Positions 12,328 to 23,132 of a DNA stretch of 64,000 bases are shown piece by piece; within the stretch, counting starts at the first letter, position 1; every line of letters begins with the position of its first letter. The DNA comes from Silene conica. Its lineage: Eukaryota > Streptophyta > Magnoliopsida > Caryophyllales > Caryophyllaceae. Where the stretch lies: contig CM055319.2 of NCBI GenBank assembly GCA_029255685.2, positions 35,055,068 to 35,119,067 of the forward strand, in the 5' to 3' direction. Below the pieces are notes generated by a model. It worked only from the letters and a program-made list of their open reading frames with translations. It was not told the origin of the DNA and searched no databases. The position numbers and the translations under genes are program-made.

Positions 12328-13410
12328 TGTAACACCCCCATTTATTTAAGGGCCTGAACTAGGACTCCTCAGATAAATAAAGGTGTTACCATCTCGGTTT
12401 CCCGAGGCAGTAGATACAAAGGAAGATAAACAGTACTTTATATAAAATTTAAACTCAAACATGTTCTTACAAAACCAAAAGATAAAACTGTTCGGATCAA
12501 AAAGAAAGTACAACTCATAGACTATTCTCAAGTGATCTATGCTCTAAACAGGTCCGGGTCCAAGCTTCTCACTTCCCTAAGCTTCCATAGTCTTTAACCT
12601 GTCAATCTGCTCCCCAATAATTGGTTCATCACAGGTGTTCACGAATACACAGGGTCAACCACGAGGTTGAGTAGAGTAAAACTGTAAACAAACCATAATA
12701 CTAAAAATAGAAAGTCGATCATCTCCGCTCCGAATCACAAGACCCAATATCTCCGCACCAATCACAAGACCCATTATCTCCACACCAATCACAAGACCCA
12801 TTATCTCCACACCAATCACAAGACCCATTATCTCCACACCAATCACAAGACCCATTATCTCATCGCCTCTTCGTTATCACAATATAATATAAAAGCACAA
12901 TATAAAGTTCACATGATAATATATAACAACACGATTGATAGCAATTATGAACGGTTTACACATCATCAAACATTAGTAGTTTCCCCTACCTGTAGTTGCA
13001 GAAGCAAATGGCAAACGCACAACCGTACTCAAAAGTGCTCCACACGAAAACTTCCACCTAAAAGTATATTACTTAATTAATATATATCCCTAACTCACGT
13101 ATAGCTTGCACACATTCTATTTATAGACACTTCCTATATTTAGAAAGTTTCCCAACAACCGAGTTACCCAAAATAGTAACTTTCCAAATATAGTAGCTTC
13201 TAAAAATAGTAACTCCGACAAATAAATATACACTTGGGTTTGAAATTCAAAACTAAATCTTACCATAAATACCAATTATGCATATACTATAATTATCATA
13301 TTACCCCATAATATCAATTAGATTTGCCATAAATAAAAGATACCTCACCATAAATACTACATATATTAATCATAAATATTATTGATATCAAAATATACCA
13401 ATATACATAT

Positions 13411-13470
<60 letters not shown>

Positions 13471-14737
13471 GGAAAATAAAACCAACAGCCCCTTATAGCA
13501 CGCCCCAACCCGACACAAAACCCCCCTTCACCCGACTGCACGACACCTTGCACCTCGCCGACCACCGTCACACTCGACCCCCGCACTGCATACTCCACCC
13601 CCGACACCCACCAGCATCACCGACTCCCTCCAGCAAGACGAACCAGAGCCTCAAAACCCCTGGTCCATCACGCAAAATCCCATTAAATGGCCTGAGCACA
13701 ACCCTTCCAGCCACCACCTACGCCAGCATCACCACCCTAGACCACGCCCACTAACACCCCTGACATCAGACCTCAAGTAACGGTGGTAGCACCGTGTTGA
13801 CCTCCCCCGAGTCGACGGTGTTACCACCCCCAACAGTCCCTGTACACACGCGCACAACAGGTAGTGACACAGACACGAAAAAGAAAAACACCCTGACCAC
13901 CCCTACGAACGCCCCTGCAACACCCTGACCAGCCACCACCAACCACCACGATTACTACCCCTGACATCACCCAAATACCACACATCCCACAACACCAGGA
14001 CTCATACAAAAAAACTTGCAGACCCAACCAAAACGAACCACAGAAATACATGTGCATAAAACCGTATAGAACATATCACAACGACCCTTTCTGACACCAA
14101 ACTAACCACCCTAAAGGACGGTGCTAAACAGAAAACGACACCCAACAAGAAGTCTAAATCCGTTCATTATAATCCTTAGTATAAGAGAATGCAAAACAAC
14201 AGGAAAACAAACGTGTTATGCTAAGCAGAAACAGCAAAGAAAACCATACTGTACAAAGAGGATTACGTGACTGTGGTGAGTAGACTGGCTTAAGGGCTAA
14301 AACGAACCACCGTACACCGGTCTGTGACCACCGTGACTGGCTCCTTCCTCTTCCCTGATGTAACGGCTAAGTCTATGAGGTTTTAGATCTGAGTTTTTGA
14401 TGAAGGGTTTAGGTGAAAAAGCACCTTAAATAAGGCGGCAGGACAGGGTTTAAAACAGAGTTCTGAAAACATGTGTGGGCTAGGTTTTGGTCACGCTTTT
14501 CGAGGCCCAAAATGAGACACCAGCAGGTCCCAAGTTCGACCCCTACTAACACCATACTACCACTATTAACATCAAGTGTCTCGATTCCCATTTCGAATCC
14601 CACTGACGGCTAAAACACTTATCAAAACATGAGTGTACGCAAGGTTATAAAACGATCATTTTAACGAATAACCCATCACTTAACTATAACATCACCATGA
14701 ATTATCAAAATATAAATAAAAATTCCGGGTTATTACA
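12328..14737 (-). repeat. T1 5' LTR
   Basis: 2410 bp, near-identical to 4596-7003. As the upstream LTR on the minus strand it would carry the promoter. I could not place a TATA box with confidence. Confidence 0.95.
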
Positions 14738-14742
14738 CGCAC

Positions 14743-15596
14743 TGCTGCGGGAGTTACAGATTGGAACACATTGGCTTTAGCTTTTTACAGGAAATATTAT
14801 TCTGCAGCCAAGACTAATGCATTGAGAGCGCAGATAACAAGCTTTAAACAGGGGCCTAATGAAGACTTCAGTGAGGCTTGGGACAGGTTCAAGAGACTTG
14901 TTCGATCCATACCACATCATGGATTTGAACAATGGTTTCTTTGCAACCAGTTCTATAATGGTCTCTACGACGACAACAGGGCCTACTTAGATGCTGCAGC
15001 TAATGGAAGGTTCCAAGACAATTCCGGAGAGACTAAGGGTCTCAAGATAATAGAGGACGTTGCTGTACACCGTGCTGAACATGGAACTTCCCGCGGTTAA
15101 CCAAAGGAAGGCTGAGTCTAACGTAGCTGCTATTAAGGCCTTGATGGCCAAGTTAGAGAAGCTAGAGAGTGGTGGGAAGTTCGACATTGGGAGTGGGAGC
15201 AAAGGAGGTATGTACCAGGTGAATGTCGTTCAAGACGGACCCTTTGCCTGTGAGAGGTGTGGTGGAGAGGGGCATGTGTCAAAATTTTGTACCTCATCTA
15301 ATGAGACATGTGCCGCCTTTCAGCATTATAGAGGGAACAACTTTTATGACCCAAATAACAATAATGTCCATTCCAACATGAGGTGGACAAGCCATAATGT
15401 TCTCAACCCACAACACCTACAACCTCAGCAAAATCCCACATATATCCCTCCACATAAGCAAGGTTTCCAAAAACCACCCTTCAACCCTCAACCACCTTCA
15501 AACCCACCACCCAATACAGATGCTTTTATCCAAAATCTCATTGGGTTGGTTCAGAAGGAATCTCAGGCAAGGGAAGCAGGGATGAAGATGTTATAG
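14743..15596 (+). pseudogene. A1 gag, central segment with zinc knuckle
   Basis: Continues the gag frame interrupted by T1: TDWNTLALAFYRKYY, then FKRLVRSIPHHGFEQW, an Athila gag signature shared with A2. A 1-base insertion near 15096 ends this frame early. The next frame carries the remaining gag and a zinc knuckle CERCGGEGHVSKFC near 15250-15291. A TAG at 15594-15596 interrupts the frame that otherwise runs on into the protease segment. At least one frameshift and one nonsense codon therefore make this copy non-functional. Confidence 0.88.
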
Positions 15597-17093
15597 TCTC
15601 AGATTGCTCAAATCGCGAGCAAGAACGATACCAGGGCTCCGGGTCAACTTCCGACCAAGACGGACCAAAAGAAGGAGACTTTAAACATCATATCCCTAAG
15701 AAGTGGAGCTAAGGTGGGAAGTGGGAAAGCCGGCGAGAAGCAAAAAGAGAAACAGGCGGAGCCGATTAACAGCGAGGAAGGTCGACCGACCCAGGAGCCA
15801 GGCCGACCGACCCAGGAGCCAGGTCGACCGACCTCTGAACAAATTCCGGAAAATCCCGCTTTACAGGAAACAGGTCGATCGACCGAAGAAGAGGGTCGAC
15901 CGACCCCCGATGCGGAACAGGAGGCTGCCTTTCGTCCTAAATTGCCAAACAACTTAAGGGATTTCCTTTTTCGGGGTGATAAGACCCCTGGATTTCTGAG
16001 AAGGGCTGCGAATACTGAATCTTCAGCCCCTCCTTTTCCGGAAAGACTCATACCTACAAAGGAACAGGTATCATTCGATAAATTTAAACACGTAATTCGT
16101 TCACTAAATGTTCAAGTTCCGTTTTTAGAATTAGTCCAACAGGTTCCTTCGTATCTTAAATTTATGAGACAACTTTTGTCACGAAAGCGGGCTTTAGATA
16201 AATTTGAGTCAGTTGCCCTAACTGAGGAGTCCTCCAGCTTCCTATCACATGTCATTGCCCCTCATAAGCTGGAGGATCCTGGAAGTTTTTCTGTCCCCTG
16301 CAATATAGGAACCTTCCCTGTCAAAAAGGCCCTATGCGACTTAGGAGCTAGTATCAGTGTTATGCCCCTTAGCGTAGCCTTAAAACTTGGGATGACTAAT
16401 TTTTCTGTAACTATTATGACTGTCCAGATGGCTGACCGTACATCTATGGAACCCATAGGGGTGTTGGAAAACATCCCTGTGCGTATAGACAGGTTTTTCT
16501 TCCCTGTAGTTTTTGTAGTTTTGGACATCCCTGAGGATGCCCATATACCTATAATACTAGGGAGACCTTTCCTTCACACTGCGGGAGCCATCATAGATAT
16601 AGGTACAGGAACCTTAACTTTCAAAGTAGGGAAGCATTCTATTATTTATGGATTATCTTATAGGAAAAAGGATTCTATGACCCCTATTACTTGTAATGCA
16701 ATTACTTCTAAAAAGAAGTATAAGGTCATCACTACTTCTCCTGCATTATTACCTACTCCTATACCTGTTTTTACATCTCCGCCCCAGATTGGGAGCAACA
16801 TGGAGGACACTTCTATTTTGACTAATGGAGGAACTGGTTTGGGGAAACCCATAACTAAGGAGGCCACGGTGCAGAGAGGAGGACTGGGATTCCTAAGCTA
16901 CAAGGAGGATGAGGATCCAGATATTGTGGATAAAGAGGACAAGAAAAAGAGAAGAGAAGCTCAAGAGAAGAGTCCGTCGCATATGCTTTGCGACGTAGAG
17001 GAGACGTGTTTCGCCATTCAAGCAAACACTGTGGAGACTACGGCATGTCGTCAAAAGTCGTGGTCTGAGATATTCCGCATCTTTAGCGGATAG
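15597..17093 (+). pseudogene. A1 gag C-terminus and Athila-type aspartic protease
   Basis: Open from the TAG at 15594 to the TAG at 17091; the first Met is at 15714 (459 residues from there). The N-terminal linker contains IISLRSGAKV, an Athila hallmark. A low-complexity stretch follows whose DNA holds five 12-bp boxes, read as GRPT or GRST. The protease is recognised by ALCDLGASISVMPLS (catalytic Asp about residue 209 from the Met) and by IPIILGRPF, both typical of Athila. The frame ends without entering reverse transcriptase; the C-terminal tail is short and charged. In autonomous Athila elements RT, RNase H and integrase would follow here; none is present. The protease region itself is uninterrupted but cut off from gag by the upstream stop. 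Confidence 0.88.
15780..15905 (+). repeat. 21-bp-phased GGTCGRYCGACC boxes inside A1 gag
   Basis: Boxes start at 15780, 15801, 15822, 15873 and 15894. The steps are 21, 21, 51 and 21 bp. In frame the unit reads GRPTQEP (7 codons). Confidence 0.93.
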
Positions 17094-17447
17094 TTGTTTA
17101 AGTTTTCAGCCCTTAAAGACAATTTACTTTTTTGTTTGTTTAGACTTTTTAATTTTGTTTGCTTCAGTTTTAGAACTTTTTCGTTTTGTTAGCATAGTTA
17201 AAGACTTTTAGACTTGGTTCTGGGTCTCGCGCACTTGTTGGGCGCGTGTTTGATGATTTTTCAGGATTAACGAATAAACGAAGACCGCTGTGCAGCAGAG
17301 GGGGTCGACCGACCAGAAATATGGGTCGATCGACCTGGTCCCTGCAATTCAGGAATTCCTGCAGTCCGCAGGAAGGTCGGTCGACCTACCCATCCGCCAC
17401 AGCCTGTTCGCTTCTTCCTCGGAAATCGTGCACCATCTTGGGTACTT

Positions 17448-17503
17448 GAGTGCCACTGCTGGCCACCAAAACCTCCCAGCTTACGCTGGTTTGGGGAGGT
17501 TTT
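17448..17503 (+). other. Two adjacent hairpins, conserved in A2
   Basis: A weak stem around CACTGCTGG is followed by a strong one, AAAACCTCCC/GGGAGGTTTT (17468-17503), with an inner CCAGC/GCTGG pairing. In A2 (43494-43548 on the minus strand) the outer stem is GAAACCTCC/GGAGGTTTC, so the basal A-T pair has become G-C. Confidence 0.65.
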
Positions 17504-17604
17504 TCTCATACGCTTAACAACCCAGTGAGTTCTTTCCAGTTTTCCTTGGTTTTTATTTCCTTGCATCTTTCTTTTAATTTTATGAAACCTTTACTTAGGC
17601 TAAT

Positions 17605-17624
17605 GCACAATGGGGACATTGTGC
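17605..17624. repeat. Inverted repeat GCACAATG-GGGA-CATTGTGC
   Basis: Perfect 8-bp arms with a 4-nt loop, followed by GGGTTGGTTTGGGG. A2 has the same structure at about 43379-43398 with one arm mismatch at the end. Confidence 0.85.
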
Positions 17625-18289
17625 GGGTTGGTTTGGGGAATGGTTTCGTGTCACATGCATTGCATTTTGTCACACGTTTACTGCATTACTGTATTGCATC
17701 GTTCTTTTCTTTATTTTCTTTGCATATACAAAAAATCAAAAAAATAGAAAAAGTTCAAAAATTCCAAAAAAAAATGCGCGTTTATTTTTAGCATATAGGT
17801 CGAGTCGGAACGAGAGTATTTCAAGGATGATTTATGCTATTTCACATGTTTATGCCTTTACATTGCCTTGTCGACTTGTTTTAGTATGAGAGTCTTTTGC
17901 ATATGTACGAGTTTTTGTCAATTTGTATATCTTGAGACTTGACTTTATACCTTGGCAACCTACTATACATTCTAAGTTTTAGAGCTTATTTCCTGGTTTC
18001 ATTCTTAAAACAGTTGTCTAGGATGTGAGTAGTACTCCCCTTGGAACATGTTACATCAATATGCATAAACATGAACTTGAATTGCTATATACTTGTTTTA
18101 CTTTCTCGTTTTGTGAGTCTTGATACGTGCATTTGGGACCCCTTTTCTCATATTTACCCATAAGCTTCACATAGCCAAAATTGCCTTTTTATTCCCCCAA
18201 AACTACATCCCATACTTAGCCTACCCTTCCAAGCTAGTATTTGTGGTCTTTGGTTTATTTTGAGGCATCTTGGTTTGTATGCGATCTTG

Positions 18290-18400
18290 AGCAAAAAGAG
18301 AAAAGAAAGAAAGAAAGCAAGAAAAGAGAAAAAGAACAGAAAAAATTCAGAAGAAGAAAGAAAGAAAAGAAAAAACGAAAAAAAAGCATACAGGAAAGAG
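18290..18400. repeat. Purine-rich (GAAA)n-like tract in A1
   Basis: About 110 bp of almost uninterrupted A and G on the plus strand. A2 has a counterpart of opposite strand at about 42650-42710. The downstream end touches a pair of GGTCGRYCGACC boxes. Confidence 0.85.
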
Positions 18401-19078
18401 GTCGACCGACCACCTTCATAGGTCGGTCGTCCACCTGACAGCATCAGAGTTTCAAAAAAAAAATATATACGTTCTGAAATCCCTTTCTTTTATTTGTTAT
18501 CACTCCCGTACTTCATTCAAAATATTTGGGAGTCTTTTCTTATACAATGTGAGAGTTGTGCTACAAAAGAGCACTTTCTTAATAAAAAAAGTTGTGAAAT
18601 ATGTTGTTGGGAATCGGTTTTACTAGCTTGGCTACTAACCCCACAAGTCCAAAAACATCTTAACCACTTTTTACCTTTTACCTCACATATCTTTCATTAC
18701 CCCAATTGCGTGTATCCGAGTCACTTGATGAGTTTGTTTATACATAGTTGTGGAATTCTTGTTCATGTTAGATTGCAGGCATGTTTTCATGGGTCGCAGT
18801 TAGGTGAGTGTCTCTACAAAGTTAACTTCTTTCTATCTTTTACATACACTCACCCTTTGCTTCATGAGTGTCTCGAGCGTACCCCGAGAGTCCATAGTTT
18901 AAAGTCTTTATAGTCTTTAGTTTTGCAAGTTTGATAACCTTATAACTCGTTTGCATGATTTGAATACTTTCTCATTTTGTACTTGGCATTGGTTTAGGCT
19001 TACATGTAAATTTCGCTCTGAGATTGAAATCGTTTCATTAGTTAAGATAGAGTCTATTTCTTGCTTGAGGGCAAGCAT

Positions 19079-19096
19079 GGTTTGGTTTGGGGAATT
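19079..19096 (+). other. A1 polypurine tract
   Basis: GGTTTGGTTTGGGGAATT immediately precedes the 3' LTR start. It is interrupted by pyrimidines, so it is less canonical than that of T1. Confidence 0.7.
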
Positions 19097-20658
19097 TGAT
19101 ACGTGTCTATTTTATGATGTTTTACATCTATTTTTACACGCATTTGGTCGCTCATTTACTATGTTTTAGCCCTTATTTCCCAACAATTGTCTACTTTCGT
19201 ATTTTTATGCACTTTTGCAGATTTATGCGGAAAAGGGACAATTTTACACCAAGCTTATGCCCTCGAGATTTTGCATAACTAAGGAACGAAGGAAAAGTCA
19301 ACTGGAATCATTAATCAAGTACCAAAAGTCAAACCAAGACGAATCGAAGCAATCTTACACGGGAACGGGTCGACCGACCTATTACTTGGGTCAGCCGACC
19401 AGATCTCTGTTTTGGAAAGCCCAGAATTTCCCTGAAGCCCGTAAAGAGGTCGACCGACCTATTTGGTGGGTCGACCGACCTCTGCGCGGATCAGAAGCTT
19501 TTCGGAAAGTCCACAAGAAGTGTTAGAGTCTTTAGGAAACTCTATTTTTCCGCCTACTTAAGTAAATTAGGAGACTAGGGTTTAAGCATTCAGTTTATAA
19601 TCTTCTATCTACCATCATCAAGTCCCGAAAATTAAGTTTTCATCTTTAGTTCGTAACCTTTCAATAATTCTCAATACTTTTAGTTTGTTCTTCAATCTTT
19701 CAACATTCATCAATAAAGTTTGTTCCTTTTTCTGCCTTAATCATATTTCCGGTAATTACTCTCTCAATTTAAGTTTTATTATTGTTCTTATAATTACTTG
19801 TATTCGGTTAAGACAGAATCCCAAGCTTTATTATAGATTGCATGTTTAGATTATCATTCATTATGTTTTCCATGTTTATTCCCGTTTTTATTGTTGTTTC
19901 AATAACCATGCGTATCTAAATACATATGTTAGGATGTAGGGGATAAATATGCGTAGGTAGTATAAGTTCCGAGACCACCTGTAGCAGGGTCGTGGTCGGT
20001 CGACCCACATAATGGGTCGGTCGACCAAGGCTGTGGTCGGCCGACTGGACTAGCCGGTCGGTCGACCCACTCGCGTTCGTTTTCTGTTTGTTTTAATTCG
20101 TAAACTATGATACCCTACAATGAGACTGAAAGGAGACTTGTAGGATGTTAGTAATGACCTACCCAAGATTGAAAGATACGGGGAGGGCATTGGTTTACAC
20201 CTTAAGACGGCTAGGTTACTCAAGATTGAAAGGTATGTGACCTAGGATTTAGGAATCACCCTTATTGTTGACCCCAATAATTGTGAGACCTAGGAACTAA
20301 TAGCATAGGCCGAAAGGAGCTATTAGGTACCATAGACCGAAAGGATATGTTACACCCCTTACGCGACTACAATACATGTTGACCTTAGGATTTATATTAC
20401 CTTAGCTATTTGTTACCCGATCATCCTAGCATCTCTTTTAATATTGTTTTATTCTCAACTTTAATTACTTGTTTATTTTAATCTTTGCCTTAGACTTAGT
20501 AAACAACCAATCAAACCCCCAAAAATTGTTACTTTAAACATTAACATCAAACAATAAACATTCCCCACCTCTCTGTGGTTCGACCCTGACTTTCACTATC
20601 TATAGTTTAAGTTTAGGAACTATAAATTTATCTTTGGTACCCTCAACGACGGGCATCA
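19097..20658 (+). repeat. A1 3' LTR
   Basis: 1562 bp. It repeats the box pairs and the hairpin array of the 5' LTR. About two dozen differences between the two LTRs by eye point to an older insertion than T1, C3 or C4. Confidence 0.93.
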
Positions 20659-20663
20659 GTTTC

Positions 20664-20828
20664 ACTCAAGTGTCAGGCTTGCACTACGATGAGATCTTTG
20701 CACCCGTAGTCATGCTACGTTCCATTCGGATTATCTTAGTGATCGTCGCATTTCATGACTATGAAATATGGCAAATGGACGTTAAAACCGCCTTCTTAAA
20801 CGGTTATTTGGAGGAAGAATTGTACATG
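20664..20828 (+). pseudogene. C1 reverse transcriptase fragment between two insertions
   Basis: Continuation of C1 after A1: TQVSGLHYDEIFAPVV, then WQMDVKTAFLNGYLEEELYM. It includes the first catalytic Asp motif of Copia reverse transcriptase (MDVKTAFL). It ends at ATG (20826-20828), the target duplication of the CACTA element; the intact copies read straight through this site. Confidence 0.93.
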
Positions 20829-20859
20829 CACTAGTACAAAAAGTGCTATTGACATCGCC

Positions 20860-21315
20860 ACTATAACATCGGTTTTTACTAAAAATGATGTAATGGATCT
20901 AATTTTTGTTATTTACATCGCTTCGAAATCAAAACTGATGTTAATTATATAATTTTACATCGCTTCGAAATCAAAACCGATGTTTATTATATGATTTTAC
21001 ATCGATTTGTCATAAAACCGATGTTAATGATAATTAATTGCATCGGTTTAAGTAAAATGATGTTTAGCAATTAAGATAATTTTTTTTATTTACATCGCTT
21101 CGAAATCAAAACCGATATTAATTATATTGTTTTTACATCGATTTGTTATAAAACCGATGTTAATGATAATTAATTACATCGGTTTAAGTAGACCGATATT
21201 TAGCAATTAAGATGATAAAAATAATACGTCGGTTAGTTATTAACTACAGTATGAATCGATGTAACAACTCTGCAAAAAAATACATTGATTACTTATTAAT
21301 TATATGAACCGATGT
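20860..21315. repeat. CACTA left subterminal repeats
   Basis: Repeated units of about 35-60 bp built on ACATCG(C/G)TT...AACCGATGT, in both orientations, so single strands could pair. Such arrays are usual transposase-binding regions in CACTA elements. Confidence 0.85.
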
Positions 21316-22681
21316 AATAAATGGTTAATTTTGCAAAACCACCACCTCCTATTATCCAAAACGTACCATTACCAAAACCCTTATTCTTCAGATATTATAA
21401 ACCTCCACCGCCATTCACCTTCCCCATAGCACGAGTGCACGACGACCTCGCCATTCACCAATTGTCACCTCTATCCATTCACCAATTAATTCCTCCCGTT
21501 CGGCGTCGTCCTCATCATCCACAGTGAAATCCAGTAATTTAATTTTCAATTTTTCAAATTCTGCTACATTACGGAATTCGTATTGTGCAAAGGTATTTCT
21601 GGATTATTAATTTCGGTAATTGTTGCATTCTAGTTCATGTTGTGTTGATGTTGTGTTGTTATTGTGATTGAACTTGTTTAATTGATGAATTAAGCTATTA
21701 TTGAGTTAAATCTTTGGAGTTGTTATTTAATTAAAACTTTTGCACTACTTCATGTTTTTCCTTGAATTTATGAGAGTTCTTTGTTGGATTTTAGTTTTCG
21801 ACTGAGGATTTGGGTGTGACTTGTTTGCCTGATTAAATAGATGATGTTTCTGAAATTTACGGGAACCTGCACTCGTTTTTGCCTAGTGTGGTTTGGTCAT
21901 CTGAAATTTACGCGAATCTGAAATTGCAGTTGTGATATTGCCTTTATGTGTAGCGTGTTTTGGTTATTGTGGTGTTGTTTCCTGTTAGTTACCCAGTCTT
22001 GATCGAAACAAGTTCATAAAACAGGTGTTTAATTACAGTATCACTTGGCTTCTGCTTCACCCTAACAAACTTAAAGAAATCGTATCTCAGTTCAGGTTCA
22101 GTACTATAAACCTACTTAGTACTTATTTGGAGGAATTGGTCTTTAACCAAAGAGGTGTACATAGTCTCTCATACATCATATAAATTAGAAATAAAATGCT
22201 ACTATAGTATAGAATATGACATTATAATTCGACGCGGGAGGAGGCAGAACAGTTACATGTGAAAAGTCCAAACGAGACAGACACGTTATAAACGCGAGCA
22301 GGCAATCACTGTCTTTGATGAGGACCTTACTAAAGTACCTTAGGAAGGAAGAGCCCATAAATGATCAGACTGAGGTTTGGGTCCTTTTGGTCTTTGTCCC
22401 TTTCTAATCCAACTAGGGCAAGAGTCGTCGATCTATTCATTAAAGGGGGTCATCCGTAGGGCGGCACCAATGGGATTTGACTTTACACCTTGTTATGATA
22501 CCGGGTCTTTGCGATAATGTTCAGCGTGAGACAGATAAGAAATACGTGATCTTACTGCCTTCACTATGTGCATTCTACTTGCTATTGGATTTCATTTTTC
22601 TTGGGACATTATTTTAATATGTCTCCGTTTATTGATCTTCCAACCCAATCCCTTTTGTTCTAAAGCCTATATTTAGAGGAG

Positions 22682-22753
22682 TACAGATGGAATGCACTCC
22701 CTGCTGAACAACGCGATGGAATGAAAAATTACATTTTTGAAGTTATTGTTCAG
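22682..22753 (+). pseudogene. Captured exportin-1 (XPO1/CRM1) exon fragment 1
   Basis: 72 nt, 24 codons without a stop, reading YRWNALPAEQRDGMKNY and ending EVIVQ. From knowledge of the family this matches the N-terminal HEAT region of plant XPO1, shortly after the importin-beta N-terminal domain. The exon is preceded by AG and followed by GC rather than GT, so its donor is either a rare GC donor or damaged. It lies inside the CACTA element, and the rest of the gene is not in this window. It is a transduplicated fragment, not a functional gene. Confidence 0.85.
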
Positions 22754-22880
22754 GCATGGATCTTTTTATTTGGTTATTTTATATGGATTAGTATAGTCCG
22801 TTAGTTCTCATGTTTGTTATATGCTTTATATATTGACAACTTGATCGTTCTGATCTTCACTGGTTCACTTTCTTATAATG

Positions 22881-22952
22881 CTTTCAAGAGATGAAGCTTC
22901 CTTTAGGCGTGAAAGTCTTTATGTCAACAAGCTTAATGTCATATTGGTCCAG
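22881..22952 (+). pseudogene. Captured exportin-1 (XPO1/CRM1) exon fragment 2
   Basis: 72 nt, 24 open codons, reading DEASFRRESLYVNKLNVILVQ. In plant XPO1 this peptide directly follows the previous exon. The 127-bp sequence between them has intron character. The donor GT after the final CAG is present. The acceptor position reads TG instead of AG (ATG before CTTTCA), suggesting damage after capture. The order and spacing of the two exons indicate capture from genomic DNA with the intron kept. Confidence 0.85.
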
Positions 22953-23085
22953 GTATAAAAAATATCCCTCGCCCAGACCCCTAGTAGAATTTTAATGGCC
23001 ATTGGATCACATCGCTTGTCACAACAGGCTAGTTCATTTTACCTTTCCCTGAGAATATCTGTAACAGTTTACTGATGTATTTCTC

Positions 23086-23132
23086 AAGAGTCTCTATTCC
23101 TCCGGACATATACATTGGTATGGTCGAGGAAC
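23086..23132 (+). other. 47-bp Copia fragment inside the CACTA element
   Basis: Starts AAGAGTCTCTATTCCTCCGG and ends GGTCGAGGAAC. It matches C1 at about 2032-2078 exactly, including the bases (TCCTCCGGACATA) that differ from C3, C4 and C5 (TCCACCGGACAGA). The sequence on both sides is unrelated to Copia. Confidence 0.88.

Larger units (their letters stand above)
4596..14737 (-). mobile_element. Tekay-type chromovirus T1 (Ty3/Gypsy), complete and young
   Basis: 10142-bp LTR retrotransposon on the minus strand, inserted in A1 gag. It is flanked by the 5-bp duplication CGCAC (4591-4595 and 14738-14742). Termini are TGTAA...TTACA. The LTRs are 2408 and 2410 bp and almost identical; the differences I see are a microsatellite length change, an A-run length change and one substitution (about 6391 against 14124). 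It has a tRNA-iMet primer site, a polypurine tract and one uninterrupted Gag-Pol frame with a C-terminal chromodomain. All parts needed for mobility are present, so the insertion is very recent and possibly still active. Assignment to Tekay/Del rests on the chromodomain type and the long LTR. Confidence 0.95.
17094..19096 (+). other. A1 3' noncoding region in place of pol
   Basis: 2 kb between the protease stop and the 3' LTR with no RT, RNase H or integrase motif in any frame. It contains boxes at 17303/17324, 17375 and 18400/18421; two adjacent hairpins at 17448-17503; a 20-bp inverted repeat at 17605-17624; a purine-rich tract at 18290-18400; and two PPT-like GGTTTGGGGAA sequences (about 17630 and 19084). 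The same elements occur in the same order in A2. Confidence 0.75.
2335..20658 (+). mobile_element. Athila-like (Ty3/Gypsy) element A1 lacking RT, RNase H and integrase
   Basis: LTR element bounded by LTRs of 1563 and 1562 bp that start TGATGC or TGATAC and end GCATCA, flanked by GTTTC (2330-2334 and 20659-20663). It has a tRNA-Asp primer binding site next to the 5' LTR and a purine-rich tract next to the 3' LTR. The interior, without nested T1, is about 5.05 kb. It holds gag, a zinc knuckle and an Athila-type aspartic protease, then 2 kb of noncoding DNA where pol should be. No RT, RNase H or integrase motif is present, so A1 is non-autonomous. By eye the LTRs differ at about two dozen positions, so A1 is clearly older than T1, which is nested in it. 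Confidence 0.92.

Noticed and set aside
11901..12332. Open frame of 143 codons on the plus strand across the T1 leader
   Set aside because: No domain, crosses the primer site and LTR edge of a minus-strand element, composition unlike coding DNA.
15780..15905. GRPTQEP as a protein repeat domain
   Set aside because: The same DNA boxes at the same spacing occur in noncoding parts, so the DNA pattern is the better explanation.
21321..21527. Proline-rich 68-codon frame as a host gene start
   Set aside because: Low complexity and no recognisable family; could be a captured 5' exon but cannot be supported.
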